In this document: piece after piece, positions 8,286 through 18,376 of the stretch
Layout: each line of letters starts with the position of its first letter
Position numbering within the stretch: position 1 is the stretch's first letter
The notes under the pieces: model-generated
The model's database searches: none
What the model saw: only the letters and a program-made list of their open reading frames with translations
Told to the model about the DNA's origin: nothing
Origin: Maricaulis sp.
GTDB lineage: Bacteria > Pseudomonadota > Alphaproteobacteria > Caulobacterales > Maricaulaceae
NCBI RefSeq assembly: GCF_017642925.1
Contig: NZ_JAEPOL010000021.1
Span: forward strand, 1-58,354
Direction: 5' to 3'
DNA: 58,354 nt
Program-made: the position numbers and the translations under genes

Positions 8286-8473
8286 TGTGGACGGTCCTGA
8301 TCGCCGGGCTCGGGGTGGCGATCGCGCTTGAAGGCGCGGTCTACGCCCTGGCCCCCGGCGCGATGAAAGACGTGATCGCCAGAATTGGCGCGATGAGCCC
8401 GGACCAGCTTCGCCTGGCCGGGCTCACGGCTTTGTGTCTCGGCGTCGCCATCGTTGCTCTGGCGGTACGCTGA
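8285..8473 (+). CDS. DUF2065 small membrane protein (YjeT-like)
   Basis: A 62-residue protein with two hydrophobic helices separated by an amphipathic loop (GAMKDVIARIGAMSPDQLRLAGL). This is the layout of DUF2065/YjeT, which lies next to hflC in E. coli as well. Start is GTG, overlapping the hflC stop by one base (TAGTG). Its function is unknown, but conserved linkage to hflKC across proteobacteria hints at a role with the FtsH-HflKC complex. Confidence 0.8.
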   Translation: MWTVLIAGLGVAIALEGAVYALAPGAMKDVIARIGAMSPDQLRLAGLTALCLGVAIVALAVR

Positions 8474-8580
8474 CAACACCGCAAACTTCACGCCTGCATC
8501 ACTGCGGTTGCAGCGGGGTACCGCGAAGCGGTATTCACCTTGTCCTGTATTCCGGTCCCGAAATCGAACGGATATTTGCA

Positions 8581-9972
8581 ATGCGGCGTTTTCTTGTTGT
8601 CTTCCTGGTTCTCCTGGCCACTCCGGCGGTGCTGGCGCATCCGGCGCCTGACGGTTTTGCCGACCTCGCCGAGCGTCTTTCGCCGGCCGTGGTGAACATC
8701 TCGGCCGCCCAGCGGCTGGACAGCGGAGACGGCTTGCCGGAATTCCCCGAGGGCTCGCCGCTGGAGCGCTTCAACGACATTTTCGGCGATGCGCCGCGTA
8801 TCGCCAACTCGCTCGGTTCCGGCTTCATTATCGACCCCGAAGGCCTGGTGGTCACCAATAACCACGTCATCGACGGGGCGGACGAGGTCGAGGTCGCCCT
8901 GCCTGACGGGCGAGTCTTTGCGGCTGAAGTCGTGGGGATCGATCCCGTCACCGACCTGGCCGTCCTGCGCATGGAAGTGAACGAGGCGCTGCCCCACGTC
9001 GATTTCGGCGACAGTGACACGGCGCGCGTCGGCGACTGGGTGATCGCGATCGGTAATCCCTTTGGCCTGGGCGGTACGCTGACGGCCGGTGTGGTCTCGG
9101 CACGCGGCCGCGATGCCGGCGGTCAGTATGACGACTACATCCAGACCGATGTGGCCATCAATACGGGCAATTCCGGCGGCCCGCTGTTCGACATGGCGGG
9201 CAATGTGGTCGGTGTGAACACGCTGATCCTGTCGCCGACCGGCGCCAGCGTCGGCATCTCGCTGTCCATCCCGTCCAATCTGGCGCGCCGCGTGGTCGAC
9301 CAGCTGATCGAGTTCGGCGAGACCCGCCGCGGCTGGCTCGGCGTGAGCGTGCATCGCGTCACTCCGGAACTGGCCGAGAGCTTTGGCCTGAACACGCCTT
9401 ATGGCGCCATCGTGTCGCGGATCGAGGAAGACGGTCCGGGCGAGGCCGCCGGCCTGCGCCAGGGGGATCTGATCCTGAGCTTTGACGGTGAGCGTGTCCG
9501 CGAGAGCCGCACCTTTCCGCGCATGGTCGCGGAGAGCGAGATCGGCCGCGAGGTCGAGGTCGAGATCATCCGCCGCGATCGCCGCATGACGCTGGACATC
9601 ACGGTGGGCGAACTTGAGCGCGAGGGCGATGAAGATGCGGCGTCGGGCAGCGGTTCCGCCGGCGGCGTGGTCGATCCCTCCCAGGGCAATGCCAATGAAG
9701 TTCTCGGCATGACGCTGGCCGCACTCGACGCGCCTTCGCGCCGCCGCTACCGCGTCGATCCCGACGCCCAGGGCGTGCTGGTCACCGATGTCGACGCGTC
9801 CAGCGATGCCGCCGGCAAGATCCGCCCCGGTGATGTGATTGAGGAAGTGGAATTCACCCGCGTTGCGACCATCGCCGATATCCGCGAGATCGTTGCCGGC
9901 CACTCCGGCGGTCCGATCCGCTTTCAGGTCAATCGCGGCGGCCAGTACGTGCTGCATTCCATCCGGCCGTGA
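8581..9972 (+). CDS. DegP/HtrA-type periplasmic serine protease (Do family)
   Basis: A 463-residue protease with signal peptide (about residues 1-19). The trypsin-like domain has the full triad: His95 in TNNHVIDGADE, Asp125 in PVTDLAVLR and Ser198 in GNSGGPLF. Two PDZ domains follow: the first around residues 275-350 (RRGWLGVSV...VSRIEEDGPGEAAGLRQGD), the second in the last 90 residues (GVLVTDVDASSDAAGKIRPGD). Its family degrades or refolds misfolded envelope proteins. It follows hflKC and ends in a GTGA overlap with miaA, so it is part of the quality-control operon. Confidence 0.95.
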   Translation: MRRFLVVFLVLLATPAVLAHPAPDGFADLAERLSPAVVNISAAQRLDSGDGLPEFPEGSPLERFNDIFGDAPRIANSLGSGFIIDPEGLVVTNNHVIDGADEVEVALPDGRVFAAEVVGIDPVTDLAVLRMEVNEALPHVDFGDSDTARVGDWVIAIGNPFGLGGTLTAGVVSARGRDAGGQYDDYIQTDVAINTGNSGGPLFDMAGNVVGVNTLILSPTGASVGISLSIPSNLARRVVDQLIEFGETRRGWLGVSVHRVTPELAESFGLNTPYGAIVSRIEEDGPGEAAGLRQGDLILSFDGERVRESRTFPRMVAESEIGREVEVEIIRRDRRMTLDITVGELEREGDEDAASGSGSAGGVVDPSQGNANEVLGMTLAALDAPSRRRYRVDPDAQGVLVTDVDASSDAAGKIRPGDVIEEVEFTRVATIADIREIVAGHSGGPIRFQVNRGGQYVLHSIRP

Positions 9973-10895
9973 CATCGCGGGCCCTGCTGATCGCGGGACC
10001 GACGGCGGCGGGCAAGACCGCCCTGGCAATTGCTGCGGCTGAGCGGCTGGACGGCGAGATCGTCAATGCGGATTCCATGCAGATCTATGACGGTCTGCAT
10101 CTGATCACCGCGCGGCCGTCACCCGAGGAAGCCGCCCGTATTCCCCATCATCTCTTCGGCGTGGCCGACCCCGGCGAACGCTGGTCGGCGGGACGATGGG
10201 CCGAGGCCGCTCTGGCCACCTGCGCGGATATCCGGGCCCGCGGACGCACGCCCATCCTGGTCGGCGGGACGGGGCTCTACTTCCACACACTGACGGTTGG
10301 TCTGGCGCCTGTGCCGGAGATCGGACCGGCTGCGCGGGAGCAGGCGGCGGCGCTGTTCGAAGCGGGCGGTATGGAGGCGTTGCGCGATGAGGCGCGCCGT
10401 CTGGATCCGGCTGCCGAGGCGCGGATCGAGCAGGGCGATCGCCAGCGCCTGCTGCGCGTGGTGGAGGTCGGCTTTGAAACCGGCCGGGCTCTCTCCGACT
10501 TCCAGGTCGACACGCAACCGCTCCTGCCCCCGGACAGCTGGCGCGGCCTCGTCATCGAACCGGACCGGTCTGCGCTCTACGACCGGATCGACAGGCGTCT
10601 CGACGGGATGATGGAAGCCGGGGCGCTGGCCGAGGTTGAAGCGTTCGCGGCCCGCAATCTCGATCCTGACCTGCCTGCCATGAAGGCACTTGGCGTGCCA
10701 CCGCTGATCGCGCATCTGCGGGGCGAGCTCGATCTCGACACGGCGGTCGAGACGGCAAAGCGTGACAGCCGCCGCTATGCCAAACGTCAACTGACATGGT
10801 TCCGTAATCAAACGGCCAGCTGGCCGCGGATAGTCTCGCTCGATCCGGCAGCGGCACAGGCCGAACTCGCCGGCATTCTGGACGAGGGGGACTGA
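9969..10895 (+). CDS. miaA: tRNA dimethylallyltransferase
   Basis: A 308-residue MiaA, which adds an isopentenyl group to A37 of tRNAs reading UNN codons. The P-loop GPTAAGKTALA is at residues 10-20, followed by VNADSMQIYDGLHLITARP and the HHLFGVADPGERWSAGRW segment. LVGGTGLYFHTLTVGLAP is also typical. It starts with GTG inside the stop of the protease gene (GTGA). In E. coli miaA is likewise near hflKC, though on the other side of the pair. Confidence 0.95.
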   Translation: MTSRALLIAGPTAAGKTALAIAAAERLDGEIVNADSMQIYDGLHLITARPSPEEAARIPHHLFGVADPGERWSAGRWAEAALATCADIRARGRTPILVGGTGLYFHTLTVGLAPVPEIGPAAREQAAALFEAGGMEALRDEARRLDPAAEARIEQGDRQRLLRVVEVGFETGRALSDFQVDTQPLLPPDSWRGLVIEPDRSALYDRIDRRLDGMMEAGALAEVEAFAARNLDPDLPAMKALGVPPLIAHLRGELDLDTAVETAKRDSRRYAKRQLTWFRNQTASWPRIVSLDPAAAQAELAGILDEGD

Positions 10896-10896
10896 C

Positions 10897-11406
10897 ATGC
10901 ATCCAGCTACCATGATCAACGCGCTGACGGCACTGACCCTGACGGCGACACCGGCGATAGCCCAGGAGACGGCTGTCGATGCCATCATGCAGGCCGATCG
11001 CGATTTTGCGGCGATGGCCGCCCAGACCGGGCCCGGTCCAGCGTTCGAGGCCTATATGGACGATGTCGACGGGCGGCTGATCCGCGGTACGGCGGACGCG
11101 CTGGTCGGCTCGGCAGAGATACGCGGCTCGTTCGATGCCTGGCCGGAGGGCATCCTGCTGCACTGGGAGCCGCTGGAAGGCTTTGCCTCCGAGGGTGGCG
11201 ATTTCGGTGTCACCTGGGGGCTGTGGTCGCTGCATCCGGATGGAGATCGTGCCAGCGCGCCGGCCGGACGCGGCACCTATGTCACCGTATGGCGGCAGGA
11301 CGAGGCGGGGAATTGGCGCGGTTTGCTGGACATGGGGACGAATGATCCGTCCTATCGGCCCGGAGCACCGGAAGCCGATTCGCAAAGCGCCCCCGAGGAT
11401 GACTGA
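10897..11406 (+). CDS. Secreted SnoaL/DUF4440-like protein
   Basis: A 169-residue protein with a probable signal peptide cleaved after TPAIA. The mature part opens with AIMQADRDFAAMAAQTG, the first helix of the NTF2/DUF4440 fold, and continues with strands ending in YVTVWRQDEAGNWRGLLDMG, the usual last strands of this fold. No catalytic residues are evident. It begins one base after miaA and its last 8 bases overlap the start of the reductoisomerase gene, so it is likely cotranscribed with both. Confidence 0.65.
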   Translation: MHPATMINALTALTLTATPAIAQETAVDAIMQADRDFAAMAAQTGPGPAFEAYMDDVDGRLIRGTADALVGSAEIRGSFDAWPEGILLHWEPLEGFASEGGDFGVTWGLWSLHPDGDRASAPAGRGTYVTVWRQDEAGNWRGLLDMGTNDPSYRPGAPEADSQSAPEDD

Positions 11407-12391
11407 CCCGCTTTATACCAAAGACATCGATCTCGACCCGATCCGTAAATGCCGCCTGGCCATTCTGGGCTATGGCAATCATGGCCGATCGCACGCGCTC
11501 TGCCTGCGTGACAGCGGTGTGCAGGATATCCGGATCGCGCTGCGGGACGGCTCGCCGTCGCGCAGCAAGGCCGAGGCGGACGGGTTCGAGGTGGTCGGCC
11601 TGGACGAGGCGGCGCGCTGGGCCGATGCCATCGCGCTGCTCGCCGCCGACGAGGCGCATCGCCAGATCTGGGACCAGCATATCGCGCCGCATCGCAAACC
11701 CGGCCAGGCGCTGATCCTGTGCCACGGTTTCTCGATCCATTACGGGCTGATCGAGCCGCCCGCCGATGCCGACATCATCCTGGCCGCCGCGAAAGGGCCG
11801 GGCGGGGCGGTGCGCCAGGAATTCGAGAAGGGCAAGGGGCTGATCGGCTTTTGGGCTGTGCACCAGGACGCTTCCGGCCACGCCCGCGAGCTTGCCCTGG
11901 CCTATCTCGCCGGCATCGGATCCGGTGAGGTCGGCATTTTCCCGACAACATTCCGCGAGGAGACTGTGTCCGACCTGTTCGGCGAACAGGTCGTTCTCGT
12001 GGGCGGGATGGTTGCTCTAGCCAAAGCCAGTTTCGACCGGCTGGTTGCTGCGGGCGTATCGCCGCGCATGGCCTATATCGACTGCGTCCACGAGATCAAA
12101 TATCTCGCCGACCTGATCCAGGCACGCGGAATTGCCGGCATGTATGAGGCGATCTCCGACACTGCGGAATTCGGTGCGCGCCAGATCGAGGATGCGATTG
12201 CAGGCCCGGAGCTCCGGCGCACCTTCGATAAGGCCATGGCCGCGATCGAGGATGGCAGTTTTGCCCGGCGCTGGGTCGAGACCTATGAGGCCGGCAATGC
12301 CATGACAGCGGACCGGGCCCGCGACCGTGAACTGCCGGTCGAGGCGGCCGGTGCTGAGCTTCGCAGCCGTATCTACGGTGACGCGAAATAG
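11399..12391 (+). CDS. Ketol-acid reductoisomerase homologue, divergent
   Basis: A 330-residue class I KARI-like enzyme. The NAD(P)-binding fold shows GYGNHGRSHALCLRDSG (residues 24-40), LCHGF contains the catalytic-His equivalent His109, and AAKGPG is present. In the knotted domain FREETVSDLFGEQ keeps two metal ligands (Asp192, Glu196). The later pair reads DCVHE, so the usual Glu226 is Asp228 while Glu232 is kept. Sequence is clearly off the standard IlvC pattern (GYGNHG for GYGSQG). It could be the cell's branched-chain amino acid KARI or a paralogue acting on another keto acid. Confidence 0.75.
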   Translation: MTDPLYTKDIDLDPIRKCRLAILGYGNHGRSHALCLRDSGVQDIRIALRDGSPSRSKAEADGFEVVGLDEAARWADAIALLAADEAHRQIWDQHIAPHRKPGQALILCHGFSIHYGLIEPPADADIILAAAKGPGGAVRQEFEKGKGLIGFWAVHQDASGHARELALAYLAGIGSGEVGIFPTTFREETVSDLFGEQVVLVGGMVALAKASFDRLVAAGVSPRMAYIDCVHEIKYLADLIQARGIAGMYEAISDTAEFGARQIEDAIAGPELRRTFDKAMAAIEDGSFARRWVETYEAGNAMTADRARDRELPVEAAGAELRSRIYGDAK

Positions 12392-12394
12392 CCA

Positions 12395-12434
12395 AGCCGC
12401 TAATGGGGCTGTATTAAGCGGCTATTGTTTGTTT
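12395..12434 (+). terminator. Probable Rho-independent terminator
   Basis: A 7-bp stem AGCCGCT (12395-12401) / AGCGGCT (12417-12423), extendable by further A-T pairs, is followed by ATTGTTTGTTT. It starts 3 bases after the reductoisomerase stop and would close the operon that runs from hflK. Confidence 0.6.
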
Positions 12435-12453
12435 CTCGCTGCGGGGGCAGGAC

Positions 12454-12978
12454 ATGTCATTCAATCCGGTCAAGATCCGGCGATATGGTGAACCCAAGGA
12501 AGTGGTTGCGCGCGTCTTCGAGGAAGTGGGCGGCATCCCGAAGGTCATGGAATTGCTCGATCTGAGCCGCACGCGCGTCTATGCGCTGGCGGACCCGGAC
12601 TCCAGCAATGAAATCTCCTACACCCGCATGGCCACGCTGACCGAGAACGGCGCGACGGCCGCGGCGCAGCATCTGGCTGCCCTGGCGGGCGGGATTTTCC
12701 TGCCGATCGAGAAGGCGGACGATGCCAACTGGCTGGCGCTGGCCGGCGATGCCAGCCGCTCCAATGCGCGCAATATCTCCGCGCTGATGGAGTCGCTGAG
12801 TGAGACCGAGCGCTCGCCCGGCCGGGTTGATCAGGACGAGGCTCGCGGCATTCTCAAGGTTCTGGACGAACAGCTCGCCGTGCTGGCCATCCAGCGCGCC
12901 AAGCTGGTGGCCATCGCTTCGGGCGAAGCCGTCGACATGGACGCGGAAATGTCCGACGGTGAGGCGGGTTCCAACTGA
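12454..12978 (+). CDS. Phage CII-like regulatory protein (probable)
   Basis: A 174-residue protein. The first half resembles phage regulatory CII-type DNA-binding proteins: a Lys/Arg-rich start, GGIPKVMELLDLSRTRVYALADPD as helix-turn-helix, then EISYTRMATLTENGATAAAQHLAALAGG. The second half is helical (ILKVLDEQLAVLAIQRAKLVAIASG), perhaps for oligomerisation. No other phage genes lie nearby, so it seems a domesticated regulator. Recognition is by pattern only; the DNA target is unknown. Confidence 0.5.
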   Translation: MSFNPVKIRRYGEPKEVVARVFEEVGGIPKVMELLDLSRTRVYALADPDSSNEISYTRMATLTENGATAAAQHLAALAGGIFLPIEKADDANWLALAGDASRSNARNISALMESLSETERSPGRVDQDEARGILKVLDEQLAVLAIQRAKLVAIASGEAVDMDAEMSDGEAGSN

Positions 12979-13038
12979 TTTGCGCACGGCCCGGCCAGTG
13001 ACCTGTCAGACGAACCGCGCCATACGGAACGGCCGAGC

Positions 13039-13773
13039 ATGAACCGGATTTTCGATTTCATCCTGCGTATGGATGCGCGTGCAGCGCGGGCCATCGGCGT
13101 GTCGGTGGCCCTTTTCGTTGTGGTCGCCGTCATTTTCCTGATCGGGCGTTTCGTGCTGGAGATCGAGCCGGGTGCGGCCGGCAGCTGGTTCGGATCGCTG
13201 CAGGACCGCTGGTATGCCCTGCCTGTGACGATCGGCGTCTTTATCGCCCTGTCCTTCCTGGGAGCACCGCAGTTCGGACTGATGGCTGCAGCCATTGTCG
13301 CCTTCGGTCCGGTCACCGGCGCGCTCTACGCCTGGATCGCGACGCTGACGGCGGCATCGGTGAATTTCTGGATGGGGCGCGTCTTCGGCGCGCGCATTCT
13401 CAAACGCTATGGCGGCGACTGGGCCAACCGGATCTCGAGTTTCATCGGCCGCAACGGGCTGGTGGCGTCCATGGTCGTGCGCTGGGTCCCGTCGGGGCCC
13501 TTCATCGTCGTCAATATGGGCTTCGGCATTGCCCGCACGCCCTATTGGGCTTTCCTGCTGGGCACCGCCCTGGGCACCGGTCCCAAGATCATCGTGGTCG
13601 GCCTTGCAGGGCAGGGGATTCTGGCCATGCTGGGCGAAGGCCGGGTGCTGGTCGGACTGGCGCTGTTCGGCGCGGTCGGGGCCTGGTTCGGCATCATGCT
13701 GGTGGCGCGCAAATGGCTGCGCCGGAACCGGCCCGAGCCGGCGGCCGAGACCGAGGCAGCGACGCTCGATTAG
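13039..13773 (+). CDS. TVP38/TMEM64 (VTT domain) membrane protein
   Basis: A 244-residue integral membrane protein with about six hydrophobic segments. The central block has the VTT (DedA-related) pattern: a re-entrant-like stretch near residues 80-100 (GAPQFGLMAAAIVAFGPVTGALYAW), a Phe-Trp-Met-Gly-Arg helix and VVRWVPSGPFIVVNMGFGIA. Relatives act as lipid scramblases or proton-linked membrane homeostasis proteins. The C terminus is charged and cytoplasmic. It precedes mreB by 126 bases and is probably separate from that operon. Confidence 0.8.
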   Translation: MNRIFDFILRMDARAARAIGVSVALFVVVAVIFLIGRFVLEIEPGAAGSWFGSLQDRWYALPVTIGVFIALSFLGAPQFGLMAAAIVAFGPVTGALYAWIATLTAASVNFWMGRVFGARILKRYGGDWANRISSFIGRNGLVASMVVRWVPSGPFIVVNMGFGIARTPYWAFLLGTALGTGPKIIVVGLAGQGILAMLGEGRVLVGLALFGAVGAWFGIMLVARKWLRRNRPEPAAETEAATLD

Positions 13774-13791
13774 CAGGCGCACCTGCCATGA

Positions 13792-14940
<1,149 letters not shown>

Positions 14941-14975
14941 CCTCCGCCCTTGCGGGGGAGAAGGAGTGAGTCGCG

Positions 14976-15968
14976 GTGGCCACGAGGCGCTCGACACGAC
15001 ATGATGGCGAGCAGGGCGTCCGTTTCTCGCGGACCGTCTTCATTGCGCTTCTTGTTCTGTCCTGTGCGCTGATCGCCTTCGATCGCCCGCAATCGCGATC
15101 CGACACCTTCGCCCGTATCCGCGCCGGCTTTACCGACCTGACGGCGCCCGTGCTGGAACTGGCCGCCCAGCCGCTTCGCGCCATCAAGAATATCGGTCCC
15201 TATTTCCGCCGGCAGGGCGAGCTTGCCCAGGAGAACGCCGATCTGCGCCAGCAATTGATCGAGGCGCGCTACTGGGAAGATCTCGCCTATCGCCAGCGCG
15301 ACCGGATCGAGATCTATGAAGACGCCCTCAATGTCGACACGCCTGCGACCCAGGACCGGATCGGTGCCTGGACCGTGGCTGACCCGCGTGGCCCCTTCGT
15401 CCGTGCCCGCCTGATCGGCCGCGGCGCCCAGTCGGGCATCGAGGATGGCTATCCGGTCATCAATCTCTACGGCCTCGTCGGACGGGTCTACGAGACCGGC
15501 CGCCATTCAGCCCGTGTGCTGCTGCTGACCGACCTCAACAGCCGGATCCCCGTGATGGCCGACCGGTCCAATGCGCGGGCCATTCTCGTCGGCGACAACT
15601 CGCCCTTTCCGCGTCTGGAATATGTCGGCCGGGCACCGGATATCCAGCCGGGCGACCGTATTGTCTCGTCGGGCGATGACGGCATCCTGCCGCGCGGTCT
15701 GCCTGTGGGCGAAGCGGTGGCCACGCGCGAGGGCGGATGGCGGGTCCGACTCTATTCGGACCAGGCGCCGATCGATTTTGTCTGGGTGTGGCCGTACCGC
15801 CGTGTGACCCCGCCGGACGAGGAGGTCAGCACCGACGAAGCCGGACTCCTCGACCCCGAAGAAGCCGGCCCGGCGACAGCCGAACCGGTCGCCGAGGCGG
15901 CGCCTGTGGGCGCGGACAGCGGCGATGAAGAAGGCCGCGCTGCTGTGGATCCGGAGGCCCAGCCATGA
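14976..15968 (+). CDS. mreC: Rod shape-determining protein MreC
   Basis: A 330-residue MreC with one N-terminal transmembrane helix (VFIALLVLSCALIAFD), a short coiled coil (ELAQENADLRQQLIEARYWED) and the periplasmic beta domain with the family's GLVGRVYETGRHSARVLLLTD motif. It links MreB to PBP2. The GTG start has AGAAGGAG upstream. The last 50 residues are a Glu/Ala/Pro-rich tail. The stop overlaps the mreD start by 4 bases. Confidence 0.95.
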   Translation: MATRRSTRHDGEQGVRFSRTVFIALLVLSCALIAFDRPQSRSDTFARIRAGFTDLTAPVLELAAQPLRAIKNIGPYFRRQGELAQENADLRQQLIEARYWEDLAYRQRDRIEIYEDALNVDTPATQDRIGAWTVADPRGPFVRARLIGRGAQSGIEDGYPVINLYGLVGRVYETGRHSARVLLLTDLNSRIPVMADRSNARAILVGDNSPFPRLEYVGRAPDIQPGDRIVSSGDDGILPRGLPVGEAVATREGGWRVRLYSDQAPIDFVWVWPYRRVTPPDEEVSTDEAGLLDPEEAGPATAEPVAEAAPVGADSGDEEGRAAVDPEAQP

Positions 15969-16486
15969 GAAAGCCGACCGACCGCAGCTCGATCTGGACC
16001 TCTGTTGCCCTGTGCGTTTTCACTGTCCTGCTGGCCCTAGTCACCCAGGCGGCACCGACGCGCCTGATCGACGGCATATCGGTCATGCCGACCTGGCCGC
16101 TGATGGTGATTTTCCTGTGGTCGGGTCTGCGCCCGCACTTCATGCCGCCGATCGTGATCTTTGCCGTCGGTCTCGCCCAGGACCTCCTGACCGGTGCACC
16201 GATGGGGGTCTGGGCCCTGTCCTATCTGGTCGCGCTGGCCGTCTGCCGCTTCCGCGGCGAGGACGGCATGCCGCGCGATCTGCCGCCGGTCCTGCTGCGT
16301 TTCGGCGCAACGCTCCTGCTGGCGCACGGTATCGCTTTCGCCGCCGGGAGCTTTGCACTGGAACAGATGGCCGACCTGCAGCTCTTGATCATCGAACTGG
16401 CAGCCACGATGCTGATGTTCCCGCTTCTGGCCTTCCTGGCGCTGCGAAATCGCCGCCCGGGCCGGTCCGGGTTCATCGGGGGCTGA
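15965..16486 (+). CDS. mreD: Rod shape-determining protein MreD
   Basis: A 173-residue polytopic membrane protein with five likely helices. It has the MreD motif PDW-like segment around PTWPLMVIFLWSGLRPHFMPP and the GLAQDLLTGAPMGVWAL loop, which is well conserved in the family. It works with MreC and RodA in the elongasome. Its ATG lies within the mreC stop (ATGA), and mrdA follows after 12 bases. Confidence 0.92.
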   Translation: MRKPTDRSSIWTSVALCVFTVLLALVTQAAPTRLIDGISVMPTWPLMVIFLWSGLRPHFMPPIVIFAVGLAQDLLTGAPMGVWALSYLVALAVCRFRGEDGMPRDLPPVLLRFGATLLLAHGIAFAAGSFALEQMADLQLLIIELAATMLMFPLLAFLALRNRRPGRSGFIGG

Positions 16487-16498
16487 TCGCGAGGCAAG

Positions 16499-18376
16499 AT
16501 GCGCGCTGACCGCCAGGAACAGGATCTGAAATTCACCCGCCGGGCCCTCATCATGTCGGGGCTGGGCGGACTGGCCTTTATCGGGCTGGGCGCGCGCCTG
16601 TATTCGCTGCAGATGCTGGAAGGCGAGCGCTACCGGCTGCTGTCCGAAGACAACCAGTTCAACTTCGATCTCCTGCCGCCGTCGCGGGGCCGTATCCTCG
16701 ATCGTTTCGGCGTCGCGGTCGCCGACAATCGTGACAGCTACCGCGTGCTGCTGGTGCCCGAGCAGGCCGGCGATGTCGGGGCGGCCCTGGACCGGCTGTC
16801 ACGCTTCATGCCCCTGTCCGACGCCGATCGCGAGCGGGTGCTGCGCGCGGTGCGCCGCCAGTCGCGCTATCGCCCGGTGACCGTGGCGGACGATCTGGAC
16901 TGGCAGACGTTCTCGGCGATCAATCTCAATGCGCCGGATCTGGGCGGTGTGCGTCCCGATGTCGGCGAGGTGCGGTCCTACCCCTATGGCGCGGCCTTCG
17001 CGCATGTCATCGGCTATGTGCAGACGGCGAACGAGGACGATATCGCCGCCAGTCCACGCGAGGAGGAGGGGCTGCTGCTGCATCCGGGTTTCCGGGTCGG
17101 CAAGACGGGTGTGGAAGTCTCTCGCGAGCGCGATCTGCGCGGGGCCGCCGGTGCACTGAAGACCGAGGTCAATGCCCGCGGCCGCGTGATCCGCGAACTG
17201 CCCGAACAGTCCACGGCGCCCCAGCCCGGCCGGGATGTGGTCCTGACCCTCGACGCCGATATCCAGCGTTACGCTCATGAACGGTTGGGGCAGGAATCCG
17301 CTTCGGCGGTGGTGATCGACGTGAATACGGGCGAGCTCATTGCGCTTGTGTCCACGCCCAGCTTCGATCCCAACCTGTTTGTCGGCGGCATTTCCTCGTC
17401 GGACTACGCGGCTCTGCGGGCGAACGATCACAACCCGCTCTTCCATAAATCGATCATGGGGACCTATCCGCCGGGCTCGACCTTCAAGGCGGTTGTCGCT
17501 GCAGCGGCGCTGGAGCACGGCCTTGTCGATCCCAACGAGACGATCTTCTGCAACGGATCCACCATGCTGGGCCGGCGCGAGTTTCACTGCTGGCGCCGCC
17601 GGGGCCACGGACGCGTGAACCTGCACGAAGCGGTGAAGACATCCTGCGACATCTTCTTTTATGAAATGGCCGACCGGCTCGGGATCGACCGGCTTCACGA
17701 CATGGCGGTCCGCTTCGGTGTCGGCGAACAGTTCGATATCGGCATTTCCGGCGTGCGTTCGGGCAATATGCCGAACCCGGCCTGGCTGCGTGCGCGCAGC
17801 AATGAGCCCTGGACGACGGGGCACACCTATAATGTCGGCATCGGCCAGGGCGCCGTGCTGATGTCACCGCTGCAGCTGGCGGTGATGACGGCCCGTGTCG
17901 CGTCCGGCCGGGCTGTCGAACCGACGCTCTACCGCAATGCGCTGGCCCGTCCGGCGCCGCATATCGGCGTGTCCGAACCGGCGCTGGCCCGCGTGCGGGC
18001 CGGCCTTCGCGGCGTGGTCGAGGAACCGGGCGGCACGTCCTATTCGCTGGGCGGGCTGGGCATCGAAGGCGTCGCCATGGCCGGCAAGACCGGTACGGCA
18101 CAGGTCTATTCCATCACCGCCGAGGAGCGCGCGTCCGGCGTTCGCGATCAGGACGACCTGCCCTGGCGGCTGCGCGATCACGGGCTTTTCATGTGCTATG
18201 CGCCGGCCGACGATCCGAAGTATGCCGTGGTCGTCGTGGTGGAGCATGGCGGCGGATCGAGCGCTGCAACGCGTCCGGCCCGTGATATCCTGCGCCGCGT
18301 CGTCGCGCGCGACCCGTCGAGCCGCGCCGGCGTGTTTGCCGATCTTGCCGGTACTGACCGGCGCGGGGGCGCGTGA
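16499..18376 (+). CDS. mrdA: Penicillin-binding protein 2 (elongasome transpeptidase)
   Basis: A 625-residue class B PBP. One transmembrane anchor (residues about 16-36) is followed by the pedestal domain (PSRGRILDRFGVAVADN). The transpeptidase domain has the SxxK serine in YPPGSTFKAV, the SCD triad in KTSCDIFFYEMA and the KTG triad in AGKTGTAQ. It cross-links peptidoglycan during elongation and is activated by MreC and RodA. The stop codon shares a base with the start of rodA. Confidence 0.97.
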   Translation: MRADRQEQDLKFTRRALIMSGLGGLAFIGLGARLYSLQMLEGERYRLLSEDNQFNFDLLPPSRGRILDRFGVAVADNRDSYRVLLVPEQAGDVGAALDRLSRFMPLSDADRERVLRAVRRQSRYRPVTVADDLDWQTFSAINLNAPDLGGVRPDVGEVRSYPYGAAFAHVIGYVQTANEDDIAASPREEEGLLLHPGFRVGKTGVEVSRERDLRGAAGALKTEVNARGRVIRELPEQSTAPQPGRDVVLTLDADIQRYAHERLGQESASAVVIDVNTGELIALVSTPSFDPNLFVGGISSSDYAALRANDHNPLFHKSIMGTYPPGSTFKAVVAAAALEHGLVDPNETIFCNGSTMLGRREFHCWRRRGHGRVNLHEAVKTSCDIFFYEMADRLGIDRLHDMAVRFGVGEQFDIGISGVRSGNMPNPAWLRARSNEPWTTGHTYNVGIGQGAVLMSPLQLAVMTARVASGRAVEPTLYRNALARPAPHIGVSEPALARVRAGLRGVVEEPGGTSYSLGGLGIEGVAMAGKTGTAQVYSITAEERASGVRDQDDLPWRLRDHGLFMCYAPADDPKYAVVVVVEHGGGSSAATRPARDILRRVVARDPSSRAGVFADLAGTDRRGGA

